NCBI GenBank assembly: GCA_021442545.1
Contig: JABUSX010000305.1
Span: 1-7,393, forward strand
Length of the DNA stretch: 7,393 bases
Direction of reading: 5' to 3'
Origin: Eubacterium sp.
Lineage (GTDB): Bacteria; Bacillota; Clostridia; Lachnospirales; Lachnospiraceae
This document shows, one piece after another, positions 5,183 through 7,393 of the stretch. How positions within the stretch are numbered: position 1 is the first letter of the stretch; the number at the start of each line of letters is the position of its first letter. The position numbers were made by a program, and so were the translations under genes. Below the pieces are notes generated by a model. That model was not told the origin of the DNA. It searched no databases and saw only the letters and a program-made list of their open reading frames with translations.

Positions 5183-6643
5183 TTATACTCCGAACCAGGC
5201 CTGAAAGATCTGTCTGGCGACGGTCGTTCCGTAAAGAGTTCCGTTTCCTCCGTCTTCGACCAGAACCGATACCACAATATCGTTATTTCCCGTATTGGAA
5301 AATCCGACAAACCAGGAATGGGACTGTCCGTAGGCAACATCTCCGTATTCTGCTGTTCCCGTCTTTCCTGCAATCGAATACGGGAGATCTGACAGTTCAT
5401 AGGCTGTACCGTAACGCACGACCCCATACAGCAGTTCTTTGATCTGTTCAGCCTCCTCCGTTGTCATGACCTGTCCGAAGGACGAACCGGACGGTTTGCT
5501 TACACTTCTTCCGTCGGCACTCCGGATCTCCTCCGTGAAGAGGGGCATCATCATATTTCCTCCGTTTGCTACGGCATCCGCGATCATGCACATCAGCATC
5601 GGAGTAGCCATCGTATCTCCCTGGCCGATCGCCGTCTGCATGGCAAGCTGGTCGGCCGTATTTTTATCCAGGTCAAACAGACTTTCCATAAAAGGAAGTT
5701 CTGCCTTCATTTCCGTATTGAACCCAAGAGATTCCGCTGTCTTGCGGAGAAAATCATAATCCAGCTGTTCCACAGCCATTGCTGCAAATGCACAGTTGCA
5801 GGAATTTGCCATGGCATCTGCCATTGTTTCATACCCGTGCACATTTCCGTTTGCGCAGTGTATCGTAAAACCTCCGCATTCGTAAGAGCCGGTACATTCA
5901 TAAGAAAAAGCATCAAAGCTGCCGTAAGTTCTGAGATATGCCAGCGCCGTCACGATCTTGAAAGTAGAACCCGGCGGATACAGTCCCTGCATGCTGCGGT
6001 TCAGAAAAACACCGCTTTCATCCTGAGTCAGAATATCCCAGTCCTGTTCGATCGTATTGGGATCAAAGGACGGACTGCTGACGTTTGCCAGGATTTTTCC
6101 TGTATCCGTATCCATAACAACAACAGAACCTTTCATGCCGCTCAAAGCGTCGGATGCTGCCTGCTGAAGCGGCACACGCATTGTCGTGACAAGACTGTCT
6201 CCCTGTTTTTTCTCATCTTTCAGTTCGTTTTTAACCTGTGAGACAATGCTGCTGTGAGACTGGAGAAGATCGTTGTTATGAGAAGATTCCAGTCCGCTTC
6301 CTCCGTACATGTCATAACCTACGGTGTGTGCAAAGAGCGAATAAAACGGATACACACGATACCTTCCGTCTTCTGTTCCGGGATCCGAAACGGTCTGTGC
6401 AAGTACCTGTTCGTCCGAAGAAAGAATAGGACCCCTGATGATTTGTTCTTCGACCTCTGCCTGTCGTTTATTCAGCGGGCTGTTCAGCAGTTCTTCACTT
6501 TTGAAAAGCTGAAAACAGATCATATAGACGATAAGACCTGCAAACAATGCCACACTGATATATGAAACGATTTTATAAGGCCTAATGATCGCGGAACGAG
6601 ATTCCTTCTCTTGCCTGTTGTTCGATTCGTTTTTCGAGTTCAT
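5183..6643 (-). CDS. Class B penicillin-binding protein, PbpA/FtsI type (peptidoglycan transpeptidase)
   Basis: This enzyme cross-links peptidoglycan outside the membrane. In the 486-residue product, a short cytoplasmic segment precedes one membrane helix at about 23-47. The class B anchor RGPILSSDEQVLAQT follows at 70-84, with only a short linker region, and then the transpeptidase domain from about 150. All three catalytic motifs are present: Ser226-Thr-Phe-Lys229 in YPPGSTFK, Ser281-Cys-Asn283, and Lys427-Thr-Gly-Thr430. The compact build resembles the PbpA group paired with SEDS proteins rather than a long FtsI with PASTA domains. Five cysteines cluster between 250 and 284. I chose the ATG at 6641-6643 because GGAG (6651-6654) lies 7 bases upstream; an in-frame ATG at 6688 has no well-placed site. 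This start overlaps the SEDS gene by 62 bases, so the two are co-transcribed and probably coupled. A penicillin target is expected from the family. Confidence 0.92.
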   Translation of the reverse strand: MNSKNESNNRQEKESRSAIIRPYKIVSYISVALFAGLIVYMICFQLFKSEELLNSPLNKRQAEVEEQIIRGPILSSDEQVLAQTVSDPGTEDGRYRVYPFYSLFAHTVGYDMYGGSGLESSHNNDLLQSHSSIVSQVKNELKDEKKQGDSLVTTMRVPLQQAASDALSGMKGSVVVMDTDTGKILANVSSPSFDPNTIEQDWDILTQDESGVFLNRSMQGLYPPGSTFKIVTALAYLRTYGSFDAFSYECTGSYECGGFTIHCANGNVHGYETMADAMANSCNCAFAAMAVEQLDYDFLRKTAESLGFNTEMKAELPFMESLFDLDKNTADQLAMQTAIGQGDTMATPMLMCMIADAVANGGNMMMPLFTEEIRSADGRSVSKPSGSSFGQVMTTEEAEQIKELLYGVVRYGTAYELSDLPYSIAGKTGTAEYGDVAYGQSHSWFVGFSNTGNNDIVVSVLVEDGGNGTLYGTTVARQIFQAWFGV

Positions 6644-7393
6644 CGGTGTTCTCCGTATCTGTATAACGCTGTGGTTTCGGATAGTCATTCGGAACGGAAG
6701 GTCTTCTCCTCATCGGCTCCGGATCAGCCGGCAGCCGGTCCGTTTCCCGGTGATATACCGCTCCTTCCATCTGACTTCTCCGGGCGAGCATTTTCTTTTT
6801 CATTTCAAGAAGCTCTTCCTTGTTTTCGTCTCTGCGAAGGATATACAGCCCCTGAATGATTGACAGCATGATGATCGTACACATAATGGAGCTGCCGCCG
6901 TAACTGACGAGAGGAAGGGTTATACCCGTCATCGGAATCAGTTTTGTTGTACCGCCGATCGTAAGGAAGACCTGAAAGGCGTATTCGGTTCCAAGTCCCA
7001 GGGCAACCAGTTTATAAAACGGTTTTTCGAGACGCATGGCAATATTGACAATAAGAAGATACATGCCCAGACACAACAGGATGAGGAAGATGGAAAAGAG
7101 AATTCCGAATTCTTCAGCTATGGCCGCAAAAGTAAAATCCTCATTTGCCAGAGGGATCATCTCCGGGTGGCCGCGGAACAATCCGGTTCCGAACCAGCCG
7201 CCGGCACAGACGCCGAAAAGAGCCTGAATGATCTGATATCCGGTTCCCTCATAATCCTGGAAGGGATCACGCCAGACCGAAACACGAGTACGCACATGAT
7301 TGAACATCTTGTAGGCAACAAGAGAGGCCGCTCCCATTCCGCCCAGTCCGATCAGTGCGTAACCGGGATTTCTCGTGGCAACAAAAACCATAA
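6582..7393 (-). CDS. FtsW/RodA/SpoVE family peptidoglycan glycosyltransferase, C-terminal part (cut by window edge)
   Basis: SEDS proteins are multi-pass membrane enzymes that polymerise lipid II into glycan strands together with a class B PBP. About 270 C-terminal residues are present; the N-terminal membrane helices lie beyond the window. Visible family motifs include GTGLFRGHPEMIPLANEDFTFAAIAEEFG, with the acidic Asp at fragment residue 85 (counting from the Met at 7391) corresponding to the conserved extracellular-loop aspartate essential in RodA/FtsW, and TGITLPLVSYGGSS further on. Hydrophobic segments lie near 11-28, 92-119, 125-147 and 160-185. After the last helix comes a tail of about 85 charged, proline-containing residues, probably disordered in the cytoplasm, longer than in many SEDS proteins. 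Pairing with the adjacent PBP argues for a working polymerase-transpeptidase complex. Which member it is (FtsW, RodA or SpoVE) cannot be settled from this fragment. Confidence 0.95.
   Translation of the reverse strand, partial: MVFVATRNPGYALIGLGGMGAASLVAYKMFNHVRTRVSVWRDPFQDYEGTGYQIIQALFGVCAGGWFGTGLFRGHPEMIPLANEDFTFAAIAEEFGILFSIFLILLCLGMYLLIVNIAMRLEKPFYKLVALGLGTEYAFQVFLTIGGTTKLIPMTGITLPLVSYGGSSIMCTIIMLSIIQGLYILRRDENKEELLEMKKKMLARRSQMEGAVYHRETDRLPADPEPMRRRPSVPNDYPKPQRYTDTENTDELEKRIEQQAREGISFRDH

Noticed and set aside
5837..6565. Overlapping plus-strand open frames opposite the PBP gene
   Set aside because: They have no family signature or credible initiation context and sit entirely within a well-supported transpeptidase gene.
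6644..6688. Longer PBP starting at the ATG at 6688
   Set aside because: No well-placed ribosome binding site precedes it, and the extra 15 residues lie deeper in the SEDS gene with no family resemblance.
1..7393. Defence island, mobile element, CRISPR array or other accessory system
   Set aside because: No transposase, integrase, terminal repeats, spaced repeats or foreign-looking genes were found; the gene set and tight operons are typical core chromosome.

Overview
The window looks like ordinary core chromosome of a spore-forming, Gram-positive member of the Firmicutes, most likely a Clostridia or Lachnospiraceae-type bacterium. The reasons are the GerW/YtfJ and YtfI-type (DUF2953) sporulation-linked pair, the rpmB / Asp23-Gls24 / FakA / RecG neighbourhood, the SEDS-PBP pair, strong AGGAGG-type ribosome binding sites and near-consensus sigma-A promoters. 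Every gene I can support lies on the minus strand, so transcription runs from high to low coordinates. The plus-strand reading frames are shadows of these genes. I see no mobile element, CRISPR array, tRNA or rRNA, and no gene-free stretch longer than about 100 bases.

Read in the direction of transcription, the first block (about 7393 to 5183) is a cell-wall pair. It holds the C-terminal part of an FtsW/RodA/SpoVE-family glycan polymerase, cut by the window edge, followed by an overlapping class B penicillin-binding protein of PbpA type. Together they form a glycosyltransferase-transpeptidase couple.

The second block (about 5165 to 3024) starts at a near-consensus promoter just after the PBP stop. 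It is a compact four-gene operon: a Nudix hydrolase, an unrecognised 115-residue protein whose start overlaps the Nudix end by 28 bases, a membrane-anchored DUF2953 (YtfI-like) protein and a GerW/YtfJ-like protein. Spacings of 2 to 3 bases, or overlap, suggest translational coupling.

The third block (about 3009 to 2661) is a single-gene unit. rpmB (ribosomal protein L28) has its own TTGCAA-17-TATAAT promoter, a short leader with an inverted repeat next to the ribosome binding site, and a clear intrinsic terminator.

The fourth block (about 2664 to 1) starts at a probable promoter packed against the rpmB terminator. It carries an Asp23/Gls24-family protein, the fatty-acid kinase FakA (TTG start) and the N-terminal quarter of RecG (GTG start, cut by the window edge). 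The sequence does not reveal a new defence or mobile system. The points most worth a second look are the unknown 115-residue gene, the rpmB leader and promoter inverted repeats, the in-frame fakA-recG junction and the repeat tail of the GerW-like protein.
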